From assembly GCA_951812805.1 (NCBI GenBank), contig CATOSZ010000001.1, forward strand, positions 1,488,001 to 1,552,000: 64,000 bases of DNA. Reading direction: 5' to 3'. Shown piece by piece: positions 44,841-53,888 of the stretch; the stretch's first letter is position 1; each line of letters starts with the position of its first letter. The notes beneath the pieces are model-generated. The model searched no databases. It worked only from the letters and a program-made list of their open reading frames with translations, and was not told the origin of the DNA. The translations under genes and the position numbers were made by a program. This DNA is from an uncultured Alphaproteobacteria bacterium (GTDB lineage: Bacteria > Pseudomonadota > Alphaproteobacteria > GCA-2731375).

Positions 44841-45683
44841 TTATCCCGCCCGCGGCCGGTCAGCCTCAGTCGCCTGGATCACTCCGCGCCACAGCTTGCG
44901 CTCGTGCGGGAAATAGTCGGCCACCGGATAGTGCAGCGTGCGATTGTTTTCCCAGACGACGAGGGTGTTCGCCCGCCAGGTGAGGCGGAAGCCGAATTCC
45001 GGCCGCTGGACGTGGTGATAGAGCTCGGCCAGCAGCGCGTCGCCCGCCGCTGTCGGAAGTTCCGCGATGGCCCGGCAGTAGATCGGCACGTTGACGAAAA
45101 GGTAGGGCCGGGCGTTCCCGGCATGGCACGCCACCAGGGGATGGCGGATCGGCGGCGCCTTGGCCAGGGCCGCTGCTTCGTCCCTACCATAGCGACGCGC
45201 GGTGTTCTGTGTCGGCGTCATGCGATGGTGGCCGTGCAGACCCCCGATCCGTCGCTTCATGGCCTCGGAAAGCCCGTCGTAGGCGGCCTCGAGATTGGTG
45301 AACAGTGTATCGCCGCCGGCAGGCGGCAGCATCTGGGCGTAAAGCGAGAGGACGCGGGTCGGCAGTTCGCGGAACGAATGGTCCATGTGCCAGAAATTGA
45401 TCCGCTGCGCTTCCCCGGCCCGGATATGGATGGCGCCGACCTCCGCGGGATGGCCCTCGTCGACCGCCAGGTCCTCCCGCACCGGGGTGCCGAACAGGCG
45501 GAGGAAAGCGGCGTAGTCGGGGGCTGAGAGGTCCTGGTCGCGAAGCACCAGAACCTTCCGTCGGGCCAACGCCGCGTTCAGCTCGGCCTGCGCCTCCGCG
45601 CCTGCCCGGCGTACGTCGAGCCCGGTGATCTCGGCACCGATGGCGGGCGTGATCGGCCGCGCCTGGAAGCAAGCATCGGTCAT
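44841..45683 (-). CDS. TauD/TfdA family dioxygenase
   Basis: A 280-residue Fe(II)/2-oxoglutarate dioxygenase. The iron ligands are His99 and Asp101 (FWHMDHSF) and the distal His251 (NRTLHYPV), with the 2-oxoglutarate arginine presumably in the C-terminal RKLWRGVI. N-terminal PAIGAEITGLDV is also typical. TauD-type enzymes release sulfite from taurine or cleave related aryloxy or sulfonate substrates; which one applies here is unknown. A cupin gene precedes it by 7 bases on the same strand, so the two form an operon. Confidence 0.92.
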   Translation of the reverse strand: MTDACFQARPITPAIGAEITGLDVRRAGAEAQAELNAALARRKVLVLRDQDLSAPDYAAFLRLFGTPVREDLAVDEGHPAEVGAIHIRAGEAQRINFWHMDHSFRELPTRVLSLYAQMLPPAGGDTLFTNLEAAYDGLSEAMKRRIGGLHGHHRMTPTQNTARRYGRDEAAALAKAPPIRHPLVACHAGNARPYLFVNVPIYCRAIAELPTAAGDALLAELYHHVQRPEFGFRLTWRANTLVVWENNRTLHYPVADYFPHERKLWRGVIQATEADRPRAG

Positions 45684-45690
45684 GGCCCCG

Positions 45691-46074
45691 TCAGCCGAGC
45701 GGCGGTTCCGCATCCTCGATATGCTCGGTCGGCTGCGGCGTGGTCGTCATCAGCGTGACGCCGTCGGGCGCATGAAATTGGTGCCAGGTGTTCTGCGGCA
45801 CGACGGCGATCATCCCGGCCCGGAGATCGAGCGTTTCCACCGCACCCGCCGATTTCAGGGTCAGGGTGACGCTCCCCTTCAGGATCTGCACGATCTCGTC
45901 GCCCTGGGGATGCCGCTCCCACTGGCTGGTGCCGGAAAAGCCGCCGGCGAAAATGCCGCCGTCGCGGTAGTCGGCGACCCGCGCGAAGGTACCCTTGGTA
46001 TCGCTGTGCCGTGTCCGTCCCTCGAGAAACGTCACCGTGCCGAGCACCGCTTCGAGATCGTACGCCTGCGCCAT
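45691..46074 (-). CDS. Cupin-domain protein
   Basis: A 127-residue single cupin. Motif 1 reads QWERHPQGDEIVQILKG, with a histidine and a glutamate in ligand positions, and motif 2 PQNTWHQFHAPDG. Such proteins bind a metal and either act as small isomerases or oxygenases, or sense a ligand. It is followed by a TauD dioxygenase after 7 bases and likely shares its transcript. The ATG at 46074 is chosen because it begins MAQAYDLEAVLG, and the upstream frame is non-coding. Confidence 0.85.
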   Translation of the reverse strand: MAQAYDLEAVLGTVTFLEGRTRHSDTKGTFARVADYRDGGIFAGGFSGTSQWERHPQGDEIVQILKGSVTLTLKSAGAVETLDLRAGMIAVVPQNTWHQFHAPDGVTLMTTTPQPTEHIEDAEPPLG

Positions 46075-46211
46075 GTCCCGTCCTCCCCGATTCCTCCGTG
46101 TCGTGACCATGCTACCCGAATAGCGCTTCCTGCGCCCGGAATTGCCGGGGCGGGCCGCGGCGACTACCCTCGACTCCCATACCAATCATCCTTCGGGGAT
46201 ATGGACAGATC

Positions 46212-47614
46212 ATGGATCGCGGCAACTACGACCCTTCCCGTTACCGGGCCCTGACCTTTCACGACGCGACGCCGGGCTTTCACGACGGCACCGATTCGCC
46301 GCGCGCCTATCTCGAACGCTGCCTGGAGGTCGTCGCGGCGAAGGAACCCGACATCAAGGCCTTCGTCACCCTGAACGAGGCCGGCGCCCGCGCCGCCGCG
46401 GACGAAAGCAGCCGGCGCTGGCGGGAGGGCCGCGCGCTGTCCTCGATCGACGGGCTGCCGATCGGCATCAAGGACCTGCTGGAAACCCGGGACATGCCGA
46501 CGGAGATGGGCTGTGAGGCCTTCATCGGCAATTTCCCCAAGCGCGACAACGCCGCCGTCTGGGCGCTCCGCGAGGCCGGTGCCGTGGTGCTCGCCAAGAC
46601 GGTGACGGCCGAACTCGGCGGCTCCCACCCGGGTGGCGATACGGTCAATCCGTTCGACGCGGCCCGCACGGCGGGCGGGTCCTCGACCGGGTCCGGCGCG
46701 GCGGTCGGCGCCGGCATGCTGCCCGCGGCGATCGGCACCCAGGTCGGCGGCTCGATCATCCGCCCGGCGGCCTATTGCGCCAACATCGCCTTGAAGCCGA
46801 CCCAGGGCGGCATCAACCGGGCGAGCGGCAAGCGACCAGCATGAGCACCCACGGCGTCCACGCCGGCAGTATCGAGGACATGTGGCAGACCGCGATCGAG
46901 ATCGCCAAGCGTGCCGGCGGCGACCGAGGCTGCCCCGGCCTGTTCGGCCCCGACGCGGCGCCCGCCGCCCACAAGCCCGACCGCCTCGTCGTCCTGGAAG
47001 GCGATGGCTGGGGCGCCGTCGACGCGGCCAGCACGTCGGGCTTCGAGACGGTTCTCGAAAAGCTTCGCGCGGCCGGAGTCGAGATCCTGCGGCGCGGCGA
47101 CCATCCCTATGTCGACGCGCTGGAGCGGGCGGTCGAGGGGGCGAGCGATACCTGCAACGCGATCACCGGCTGGGAAAACCGCTGGGCGCAGCGAAACATC
47201 CTGAACGAGCACCCCAACGGGTTGAGCGAACGGCTGCGGGCGCGGCTCGCCGTCGCGGAAGCGATGTCGCCCGATGACTACCGCGCCGCCCTGCAAAAGC
47301 GCGCGGCCGCACAACGCAGCCACGAGAGCCTGGCGCCCTTCGCCGATGCGGTCATCGGCTTTTCCTGCCCCGGGCCCGCCCCGCTCTGGCCCGGCGACCG
47401 GCCGGGCGAACCGCTCGCGCCGCGTCCGACCGGGGACGCGATTTGCAACACGCCGAGCTCGATGCTGTTCGCGCCCGTGGTGACCATGCCGCTGCTCGCC
47501 GTCGGCGGGATGCCGGTCGGCATCCAGGTCATGGGGCAGCAACACAGCGATGCCCGGATGACAGCGATCGCCCGTTGGATCCTGGAGACGATTTCACCCG
47601 TCGTCGTCGAGTGA
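46212..47614 (+). pseudogene. Amidase (amidase signature family), frameshifted
   Basis: The first 211 codons give an amidase N-terminus: IDGLPIGIKDLLETR with the catalytic lysine, and the serine-glycine loop AGGSSTGSGAAVGAG followed by QVGGSIIRPAAYC with the nucleophilic serine. The frame stops at 46844. The second half (46835-47614) continues one frame over with QATSMSTHGVHAGSIEDMW to SPVVVE. A single missing G in the GGG at 46819-46821 (AACCGGGCGAG instead of AACCGGGGCGAG) would join the halves. The enzyme cleaves carboxamides. Whether the shift is real or a sequencing error cannot be told. Confidence 0.85.
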
Positions 47615-47647
47615 CGCCTGGCCGACAGCGCCCGGGTCGTCGGCCGC

Positions 47648-49198
47648 TCACCCGTGGCCTCGTCCGAACCGCTCGCGCAGCTTGTGGTGCAGGATCTTGC
47701 CCGTGGCGTTGCGGGGCATCTCGTCGGCCGTGAGGAAGGCGATTTCGCGCGGGCGCTTGAAGCCGGCGAGATGGTCGCGCGACCAGCTGATCAGGGCCTC
47801 GCCGTCCGGCGACGCGCCCTCGCGCGGGACGACGACGGCGACCACCCGCTCGCTCCATTTCCGGTCCGCGACGCCGATCACCGCGACGTCGCGCACATCG
47901 GGGTGCCGGATCAAGGCCTGTTCGACCTCCGAGGGGTAGATGTTCTCACCGCCTGAGATGATCAGGTTCTTCTTGCGGTCGATCAGGCGGATGAAGCCGT
48001 CGCCGTCGCGCGAGGCCACGTCGCCGACGCTGAGGTATCCGCCGCGCAAGGCCTCCGCCGTCGCCTCGGGCAGGTTCCAGTAGCCGTCGAACTGGTAGGG
48101 GCTATGGCTGAACAGCTCCCCCGGCGCGCCGTCGGGCACCTCGCCGCCATCGTCGTCCAGCAGCCGGATCGGGGCCGAGCCGACGACTTCGCGGCCGACG
48201 GTGCCGAGGTGGTCGAACTGTTCATCGGGATGCAGGATCGTCACGAAGCCCGCCTCGGTCGAGCCGTAAATCTCGTACAGACCGGAATTCGGGAACATCT
48301 CCATGATCTGCCGCTTGGTCTCGGCAAAGGCCGTCGCCGAGGACACGAGCAGCTTCTCGACGGAGGCGGTATCGCCCCGCCGGGCGGCGGGAACGTCCAT
48401 CATCATCGAATAGTGCGTCGGCACCAGCGATGAAAACGTGGCGCGCGCCAGGGCCCGCAGGCAAAGCTCCGGGTCGAAGCGCGGCGCGGAGAAGATCGTG
48501 ACCGGGGCGCCGCGATACAGAAACGCGATAAAGAAAAACAACGAATTGGCATGACACATCGGCATGACCAGCAGCGCGTTGTCGCGGCGGCGCAGCTCGA
48601 ACTCGATCCCGGCCATCAAGGCCAGCAAGGCGAGGCTGCGATGGCTGCGGATCGCCCCCTTCGGATTGCCGGTCGTGCCCGAGGTGTACATCAGGCACCA
48701 GGGATCGTCCGGCAGGACGGTTGTCACAGGCTCGCTGTCCGTTGCCGCGGCGATCAGGTCCTCGTAACCCCGATAGCCCGCCGGTGTGGTTCCGCCGAAG
48801 TGCACCAGGCGATCCCGCGACACCGCAAGATCGTCGCGTACGCTTTCGAGCGTCGCGGTGAGCGCGTCTTCCACCAGCACCGCCGTGGCGCCGCAATCCT
48901 TGATGATGAAGGCCGCTTCCGCCCCGGTCAGGCGGAAATTGATCGGCACCGCGACCAGTCCCGCCTTCGCGGTGGCGACATAGATCTCCGCCCACTCCAG
49001 CCGGTTGTAGGCCAGGACGGCGATCCGGTCGCCTTTGGCGAGACCGAGGCCGAGCAGCGCATTGGCCAAGCGGCAGGCCCGCGCGTTCCAGGCGGCAAAG
49101 CTCATCGTGCGTTCGAGATCCCCGGCGCCGGGGGCGTCCGGCGTCAACCGCGCATGCGCGGTGAGCATTTGTCCGGCGGTGAGCAGGCCCGCAGTCAT
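47648..49198 (-). CDS. Acyl-CoA synthetase (AMP-binding)
   Basis: A 516-residue AMP-dependent CoA ligase. The P-loop is MYTSGTTGNPKGAIRSHRS, the adenine motif YEIYGSTEAGFV, the hinge RLIDRKKNLIISGGENIYPS, and the C-terminal lysine is in PRNATGKILHHKLRERF. These features match medium- or long-chain acyl-CoA synthetases and the many related catabolic ligases, so the substrate is uncertain. It is convergent with the frameshifted amidase gene and starts with an ATG at 49198. Confidence 0.92.
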   Translation of the reverse strand: MTAGLLTAGQMLTAHARLTPDAPGAGDLERTMSFAAWNARACRLANALLGLGLAKGDRIAVLAYNRLEWAEIYVATAKAGLVAVPINFRLTGAEAAFIIKDCGATAVLVEDALTATLESVRDDLAVSRDRLVHFGGTTPAGYRGYEDLIAAATDSEPVTTVLPDDPWCLMYTSGTTGNPKGAIRSHRSLALLALMAGIEFELRRRDNALLVMPMCHANSLFFFIAFLYRGAPVTIFSAPRFDPELCLRALARATFSSLVPTHYSMMMDVPAARRGDTASVEKLLVSSATAFAETKRQIMEMFPNSGLYEIYGSTEAGFVTILHPDEQFDHLGTVGREVVGSAPIRLLDDDGGEVPDGAPGELFSHSPYQFDGYWNLPEATAEALRGGYLSVGDVASRDGDGFIRLIDRKKNLIISGGENIYPSEVEQALIRHPDVRDVAVIGVADRKWSERVVAVVVPREGASPDGEALISWSRDHLAGFKRPREIAFLTADEMPRNATGKILHHKLRERFGRGHG

Positions 49199-49385
49199 GT
49201 GGAATTCTCCCCCTTGGTCTCGGGACTAACATTTCACCCGCCGTGCCGCCAGGCAATCGCCGACGACCGACATTCCTGCAGGGCTTCCAAAGCGGGTGAC
49301 AAAGGGGCATAGAAGTCCCATCTCCTCGACGGAGGCGATGCCGCCTTCGCATGACCCCGACGCACTTCATCCCGGACCCTCGCCC

Positions 49386-49859
49386 ATGCGCCCTGCCATC
49401 CTCGCCCTGCTTCTCCTCGCCCTTGCCCTGCCCGTCCGGGCCGAGACCGTCTGGGCCTATTCGGCCGAGCACGACCCCTATGAAGGCATCATGAGCCACC
49501 AGGCGATCGGCGGCGGGGCGCAGGTGGACGGCGATTTCGCGGCCATCGCCCTGTTCTGCGAAGGCGATGTGTTGGCGATCGTCATGCTGGACGAGGCGCC
49601 GTACCCGGTCTTCGGACCGACGCCGATTCACTACAGTTTCGACGACGGCGAATGGACGACGGGCACCTGGGTACACGCCAATCGGCAGGCGACCTCCTTC
49701 GACGAGGCGGCCGAATTCGCGAAACGGATCCTGGCACACGACAAAGTGAACATCCGCCGGGGCGACGGCGCCACCCGTGAAGTGACGCTCACCGCCGCGC
49801 CGCCCCACGTCCAGCGCGTGCTGAGTGCCTGCGCCGCCGCAGCGAAGGTGGAGAAGTAA
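49386..49859 (+). CDS. Small secreted protein of unknown function
   Basis: A 157-residue protein with a clear signal peptide (RPAILALLLLALALPVRAET, cleavage near residue 20). I recognise no domain. Two cysteines remain in the mature part (ALFCEGDV and SACAAAA). The sequence HYSFDDGEWTTGTW suggests a small beta-rich domain. ATG at 49386 is chosen because it opens the signal peptide. It is convergent with the SDR gene 6 bases away. Confidence 0.75.
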   Translation: MRPAILALLLLALALPVRAETVWAYSAEHDPYEGIMSHQAIGGGAQVDGDFAAIALFCEGDVLAIVMLDEAPYPVFGPTPIHYSFDDGEWTTGTWVHANRQATSFDEAAEFAKRILAHDKVNIRRGDGATREVTLTAAPPHVQRVLSACAAAAKVEK

Positions 49860-49865
49860 CCGGCC

Positions 49866-50624
49866 TCACATGGCCAGCGCGCCGCCGTCGATGATCAACT
49901 CCGTACCCGTGACGTAGGACGATTCGTCGCTCGCCAGGTAGAGGGCGCCGTCGACGATCTCGTCGACCCGGCCCATGCGGCCCATCGGCACCCGCTGCAT
50001 GCGCGCCTCCAGCCGCTGGGTATTGCCCATGGAGGAACGCAGCATGACCGTATCGATCGGGCCTGGGTGCAGGGAATTGCAGCGAATGCCGTCCTGGGCA
50101 TGCTGCGCCGCGACGACCTTCGAGAAGGTGCGCACCGCGGCCTTCGAAGTGGCGTAGGCCGGCTCCTGGTGGGTGGCCTGGCCGATGCCGGCGATTGAGG
50201 AGATGTTGACGATCGAGCCGCCGCCGGCCTCACGCATCGCCGGAATGGCGTGCTTGCAGCCGAGGAAGACGCCGCGCGCGTTCACCGCCATCACCCGGTC
50301 CCATTCCTCGACCTCGCGCTCCTCGATCGCGACGCGCGGAATGACGATGGCCGCGTTGTTGACGAGAATGTCGAGCTTGCCGTAGCCGGTCACCGCCAGT
50401 TCGACCGCGGCCCGCCAGTCCGTTTCGCTGGTAACGTCCAGATGAATGTAGGTGGCGGCATGTCCCGCCTCGCGGATCGATGCCTCGACCGCCCGGCCTT
50501 CCTCGTCGAGGATATCGCCGAAGACGACGCTGGCCCCTTCGGCCGCGAAACGCCGGGCCTCACCCTCGCCCTGGCTGCGCGCGCCACCACTGATTAATGC
50601 GACCTTGCTATCCAACCTGCCCAT
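49866..50624 (-). CDS. SDR family oxidoreductase
   Basis: A 252-residue short-chain dehydrogenase with the catalytic serine in VNISSIAG, Tyr157 and Lys161 in AYATSKAAV, and NNAAIV. The glycine motif is ISGGARSQGEGEA in place of the usual TGxxxGIG, a known variation in some SDR subfamilies. The end VTGTELIIDGGALAM is typical. The substrate is unknown. It begins with ATG at 50624 following GGGAGGGAAAC. Confidence 0.9.
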   Translation of the reverse strand: MGRLDSKVALISGGARSQGEGEARRFAAEGASVVFGDILDEEGRAVEASIREAGHAATYIHLDVTSETDWRAAVELAVTGYGKLDILVNNAAIVIPRVAIEEREVEEWDRVMAVNARGVFLGCKHAIPAMREAGGGSIVNISSIAGIGQATHQEPAYATSKAAVRTFSKVVAAQHAQDGIRCNSLHPGPIDTVMLRSSMGNTQRLEARMQRVPMGRMGRVDEIVDGALYLASDESSYVTGTELIIDGGALAM

Positions 50625-50721
50625 GTTTCCCTCCCGCTGAACGATTGTATCCAGCTTCGAGACTAATGGGTTCTTCGTTGGAATTCGAACCGAACGGCGA
50701 ACAAATCGAAGGTTCGCGGAA

Positions 50722-50898
50722 TTAGCCGCGCTTGGCGCAGTCGCGGCACAGGCGGTTATGCCAGCCGAGGCTGGGGAAGGTCTTGCTGCAACTCATGCAA
50801 ACGCGATCCCCCGGGGCGTCGCGCTTGGCCCGATAGGGTGAAATCTCTTCGGCATCTGCCGGATCGCTCGGCGCCGGCGCGGCCCGCTGCTGTGGCAT
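50722..50898 (-). CDS. Small four-cysteine (zinc-ribbon-like) protein
   Basis: A 58-residue protein whose second half carries two cysteine pairs (DRVCMSCSKTF and NRLCRDCAKRG), as in small zinc-binding proteins. I do not recognise the family. It lies about 20 bp downstream of rpsU on the same strand and may be cotranscribed with rpsU and cspA. Start at 50898 (MPQQRAAPAPS) is probable; an in-frame extension to 50949 overlaps rpsU. Confidence 0.65.
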   Translation of the reverse strand: MPQQRAAPAPSDPADAEEISPYRAKRDAPGDRVCMSCSKTFPSLGWHNRLCRDCAKRG

Positions 50899-50917
50899 TG
50901 TCGGAGTCCCCGCCCCG

Positions 50918-51157
50918 CTAGCGCGGCGCGGCTCCGCCCGGCTTGGCAATCAATCCTTCGCGCTGGGCGCGTTTGCGCTCGAGCTTGCGCTGGCGGCGAA
51001 TCGAGTCCGCGGCCTCGCGGGCGCGCCGCTCCGAGGGCTTTTCATAATGGCGACGACGTTTCAGTTCCCGAAACAGACCCTCGCGCTGCATCTTCTTCTT
51101 CAGCGCGCGAAGCGCCTGATCGACGTTGTTGTCACGAACGAATACGGTGACGATGAT
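50918..51157 (-). CDS. rpsU: 30S ribosomal protein S21, no canonical start codon visible
   Basis: The S21 sequence is plain: [20 protein letters not shown] then [23 protein letters not shown] and a basic tail. A strong AAGGAG ribosome-binding site lies at about 51162-51167. The codons that follow are AAC, ATC (51157), ATC, GTC, ACC, GTA; no ATG, GTG or TTG is in the right place. Initiation at the ATC at 51157 would give 79 residues, a normal length. The nearest canonical in-frame codon is a GTG at 51229, which would add a 24-residue arginine- and proline-rich leader and has a poorly spaced site. The gene follows cspA on the same strand. Confidence 0.85.
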   Translation of the reverse strand: MIVTVFVRDNNVDQALRALKKKMQREGLFRELKRRRHYEKPSERRAREAADSIRRQRKLERKRAQREGLIAKPGGAAPR

Positions 51158-51240
51158 GTTTCTCCTTGCGGCGGCGGGTGGACCGGAGAGGGGAGGCGGC
51201 GACGAGAGGCTTTGCCCTCGCCGCCGCACAACCTCGATGG

Positions 51241-51450
51241 TCAGTCGACGAGGCGAATGTCTTCCGCCGCCGACTTGCCGTCGCGACCGGGCTTCACCTC
51301 GTATTCTACGCGCTGGCCCTCATCGACACCGCCGATGCCGGCGCGTTCCAGCGCCGAAATATGCAGGAAGGCGTCCTTGCCGCCGTCGTCCGGGCTGATG
51401 AAGCCGTAGCCCTTGGTGGCGTTGAACCATTTAACGGTTCCCTTGGTCAT
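51241..51450 (-). CDS. Cold-shock protein, CspA family
   Basis: A 69-residue single cold-shock domain. [20 protein letters not shown] contains RNP1 (KGYGFI) and [11 protein letters not shown] contains RNP2. It binds single-stranded nucleic acid as an RNA chaperone. The ATG at 51450 has GAGGAC upstream. It precedes rpsU by about 80 bp on the same strand, a common alphaproteobacterial pairing. The long non-coding stretch upstream suggests a long leader. Confidence 0.93.
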   Translation of the reverse strand: MTKGTVKWFNATKGYGFISPDDGGKDAFLHISALERAGIGGVDEGQRVEYEVKPGRDGKSAAEDIRLVD

Positions 51451-52029
51451 GTCGTTTAGTCCTCTTTTCGGATGGAATGGTGACGACTCCGAACCTTTTC
51501 ACGGTCGGTGGGGTTTCCCCCGTTCTGTCGGCACCGTCGCCGGGGACTTCCCGGCCACTGCGAAGTTTTGGGCGCGATTCGGTGTTCCGAAGCGCTTCAC
51601 CCGTCATCATTGTCCAAGGCCGGGGCGCCGAAACCGAATTCACCGACGGCACTCCGAACCGAACCTCGGTCGAGGATTGCCGCCGCTAGCTGCGATCGCC
51701 TGTCATGTCCCGGAGAGCCGGCCATCGTCCTAGGGCGGGCCGAATCGCGAAATCGTAATCCTTGGGCCGGATCGGTATCCGGCGGTTGGCTGAACCTAAC
51801 ACCGGCCGGCTGTCATGGCAATATCGATTGAATTCCCCAAGCGCTGAATTCTTGCCATTCGAGGGTCGCCGTGTTACTCGCACTCCCGTCTCGTGGTGGC
51901 GGGCGTTCGTTGTCATTTTGGCGTATCGCTCCGAGGCACCCTGAAGCGGAACGACGATTGCGGCTCACAAGCCGGCCCTGGACCGGTTCGCGCGAGCCGA
52001 CGCTTCGCCGCCAAGCGAAGGACGAACAT
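51451..52029. other. 579-bp non-coding region between cspA and the gene at 52030
   Basis: No open frame here has a plausible start and coding bias on either strand. The part next to cspA (51451-51700) probably forms the 5' leader of that mRNA; cold-shock genes usually have long structured leaders. I see no strong terminator-like hairpin or -10/-35 pair I would trust. Confidence 0.5.
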
Positions 52030-52233
52030 ATGAGCAAGCGGGCGCGGCAACGAGCTGCGAATCTATTCAAGCGGCCTGACGACGAGGCGTCGACGACGCT
52101 CGATGCGCGCGAGACGGCGCGCCGCGCGGCCCTGGCCAAGTCGGCACGCCTGCGCGCGATGCGGCTGGCCCGGGAGTCCGGTACGGAGCCGGACGGCAAA
52201 AGCGACGACATGCCGGCGCGGTCCTCGAATTGA
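52030..52233 (+). CDS. Small basic protein of unknown function
   Basis: A 67-residue, very basic and arginine/alanine-rich protein (MSKRARQRAANLFKRPDDEA; ARETARRAALAKSARLRAMR). No domain is recognised. The ATG at 52030 has a reasonable GAAGGACG ribosome-binding site. The next gene, a fatty-acid desaturase, starts 49 bp after its stop. It may be real, but short basic frames in high-GC DNA are often spurious. Confidence 0.45.
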   Translation: MSKRARQRAANLFKRPDDEASTTLDARETARRAALAKSARLRAMRLARESGTEPDGKSDDMPARSSN

Positions 52234-52282
52234 GCGATATCGACGGCGTCCCGCACCGACCGTCCGAAGGGCGTTGAGCGGC

Positions 52283-53284
52283 ATGGACCTCGATCTCCGC
52301 CGCCTGACCGCTCGCCTGCGCGAGTACCGCACGCCGAGCCTTCGCCGCTCACTCACCCAATTGGCGATCACCGCCGCCGGCTTCGCCGCGACCTGGGCCC
52401 TCATGTGGGCGGCGGCGGCGCAAGCCTACTGGCTCTCGCTGCTGCTGGCGCCACTGGCCGCGGCCCTGCTGGTCCGCCTGTTCGTCATCCAGCACGACTG
52501 TGGGCACGGCTCCTATTTTCGGGCGCGACAGATGAACGACTGGGTGGGACGCGCGCTCGGCGTGGTGACGTTGACCCCCTACGACTATTGGCGCGGCGCG
52601 CACGCCACGCACCACGCGTCTTCGGGAAACCTCGACCGCCGGGGCGTTGGCGACATCACGACGCTGACCCTGGCGGAATATCGCGATCTCGGTCCGTGGC
52701 GCCGCCTCGCCTACAGGCTCTATCGCCACCCCCTGATCCTGTTCGGCGTGGGCCCGACCTATCTGTTCCTGGTCCAGCATCGCTGGCCGCCGGACCGGCA
52801 GGCCGGCGCCGCCTGGATGCGGACCAGCCTGATGGCGACCAACCTGGCGATCCTCGCGGCGATCCTCGGCCTAGCCCTGCTGGTCGGCCCGCTCACCCTG
52901 TTGAAGCTGCAGTTGCCGGTCGTCCTGCTCGCCTCCTCGCTCGGCGTCTGGCTGTTCTACGTCCAGCACCAGTTCGAGCGCGCCCATTGGGCCCGCGACG
53001 GCGAGTGGGTCCACGCCCGGGCCGCGCTGCATGGCAGCTCGTATTACGCCCTGCCGGGCGCACTTCGTTGGTTGACGGCCGACATCGGCCTGCATCACAT
53101 CCACCATATGTGCAGCCGGGTGCCGAACTACCGCCTGCGGGAATGTCTCGACGCCCTCCCGGAGCTGCGGGAGGTCGGCCGCCTCGGCGTTTGGCAGAGC
53201 CTGCGCACCATCCACCTCACCTTGTGGGACGAGGAGGCGGGACGCTTGATCAGCTTTCGCGATGCCCGCCGACAGGCGTCTTGA
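52283..53284 (+). CDS. Membrane fatty-acid desaturase
   Basis: A 333-residue membrane desaturase. The three di-iron histidine boxes are present: HDCGH (71-75), HATHH (107-111) and HHIHHM near residue 271, the last within LTADIGLHHIHHMCSRVP. Four to six hydrophobic segments surround them. The family introduces double bonds in acyl chains or oxidises related lipids; the chain position is not known. ATG at 52283 follows a weak ribosome-binding site (GGGCGTTGAGCGGC). Confidence 0.9.
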   Translation: MDLDLRRLTARLREYRTPSLRRSLTQLAITAAGFAATWALMWAAAAQAYWLSLLLAPLAAALLVRLFVIQHDCGHGSYFRARQMNDWVGRALGVVTLTPYDYWRGAHATHHASSGNLDRRGVGDITTLTLAEYRDLGPWRRLAYRLYRHPLILFGVGPTYLFLVQHRWPPDRQAGAAWMRTSLMATNLAILAAILGLALLVGPLTLLKLQLPVVLLASSLGVWLFYVQHQFERAHWARDGEWVHARAALHGSSYYALPGALRWLTADIGLHHIHHMCSRVPNYRLRECLDALPELREVGRLGVWQSLRTIHLTLWDEEAGRLISFRDARRQAS

Positions 53285-53350
53285 CCGCCAGCCCGGGGCC
53301 TATCGCAATCCTGCGGCCATCCCATTAGTATCCGCCGCCGGAGGTTGGAC

Positions 53351-53884
53351 ATGAACGATACGATGCCTGCCGCGCCGACCTGGCCGGACGAGATTTTCCG
53401 CATTCTGCGCGACTTCGAGGTCGCCCAGATGGCCTATGTGCCCGACGCCGGTCACGCGCGGCTGATCGAGCGGGCAGTGACAGCGAACGAGGTCCGCGCC
53501 GTGCCGCTGACCACGGAGGAGGAGGGCATCGCCCTGCTGGCCGGCGCCTGGCTCGGCGGCGAACGCGGCGCGCTGTTGATGCAGTCGAGCGGTGTGGGCA
53601 ACTGCATCAACATGCTGAGCCTGGCGAAAACCTGCCGCTTCCCCCTGCTGATGCTGGTGACGATGCGCGGGCAATGGGGCGAGAGCAATCCCTGGCAGGT
53701 GCCGATGGGCCAGATCACGGAGGACGTGCTGAAGTTGGCCGGCGTGCTGACCTTTCCGGTCGACAGCGTCGACGATGTCGAAGAGACGGTCCTCGCCGCC
53801 GCCCGCATGGCCTACGAGGGTCCGGCCGCGACGGCCGTGCTGCTCTCCCAGCGCCTGATCGGCGCCAAGAGCTTCGGGAAATAG
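53351..53884 (+). CDS. TPP-dependent decarboxylase, alpha (Pyr) subunit, sulfopyruvate/phosphonopyruvate decarboxylase-like
   Basis: A 177-residue N-terminal TPP-domain protein. The activating glutamate lies in PLTTEEEGIALLAGAWLGG, followed by the MQSSGVGNCINML segment and an LVTMRGQWGESNPWQVPMG segment seen in the ComD-type subunits. Alone it cannot bind the cofactor fully; the PP domain is the next gene, 4 bases away. The pair resembles sulfopyruvate decarboxylase ComDE and two-subunit phosphonopyruvate-decarboxylase relatives. ATG at 53351 follows GGAGG. Confidence 0.87.
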   Translation: MNDTMPAAPTWPDEIFRILRDFEVAQMAYVPDAGHARLIERAVTANEVRAVPLTTEEEGIALLAGAWLGGERGALLMQSSGVGNCINMLSLAKTCRFPLLMLVTMRGQWGESNPWQVPMGQITEDVLKLAGVLTFPVDSVDDVEETVLAAARMAYEGPAATAVLLSQRLIGAKSFGK

Positions 53885-53888
53885 AGCG

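Noticed and set aside
51158-51229. GTG at 51229 as the S21 start
   Set aside because: It would add a 24-residue leader unlike any S21 I know and ignores the strong ribosome-binding site at about 51162-51167.
51451-52029. Short open frames upstream of cspA
   Set aside because: They lack ribosome-binding sites and domain features, overlap each other on both strands, and lie in the likely cspA leader.
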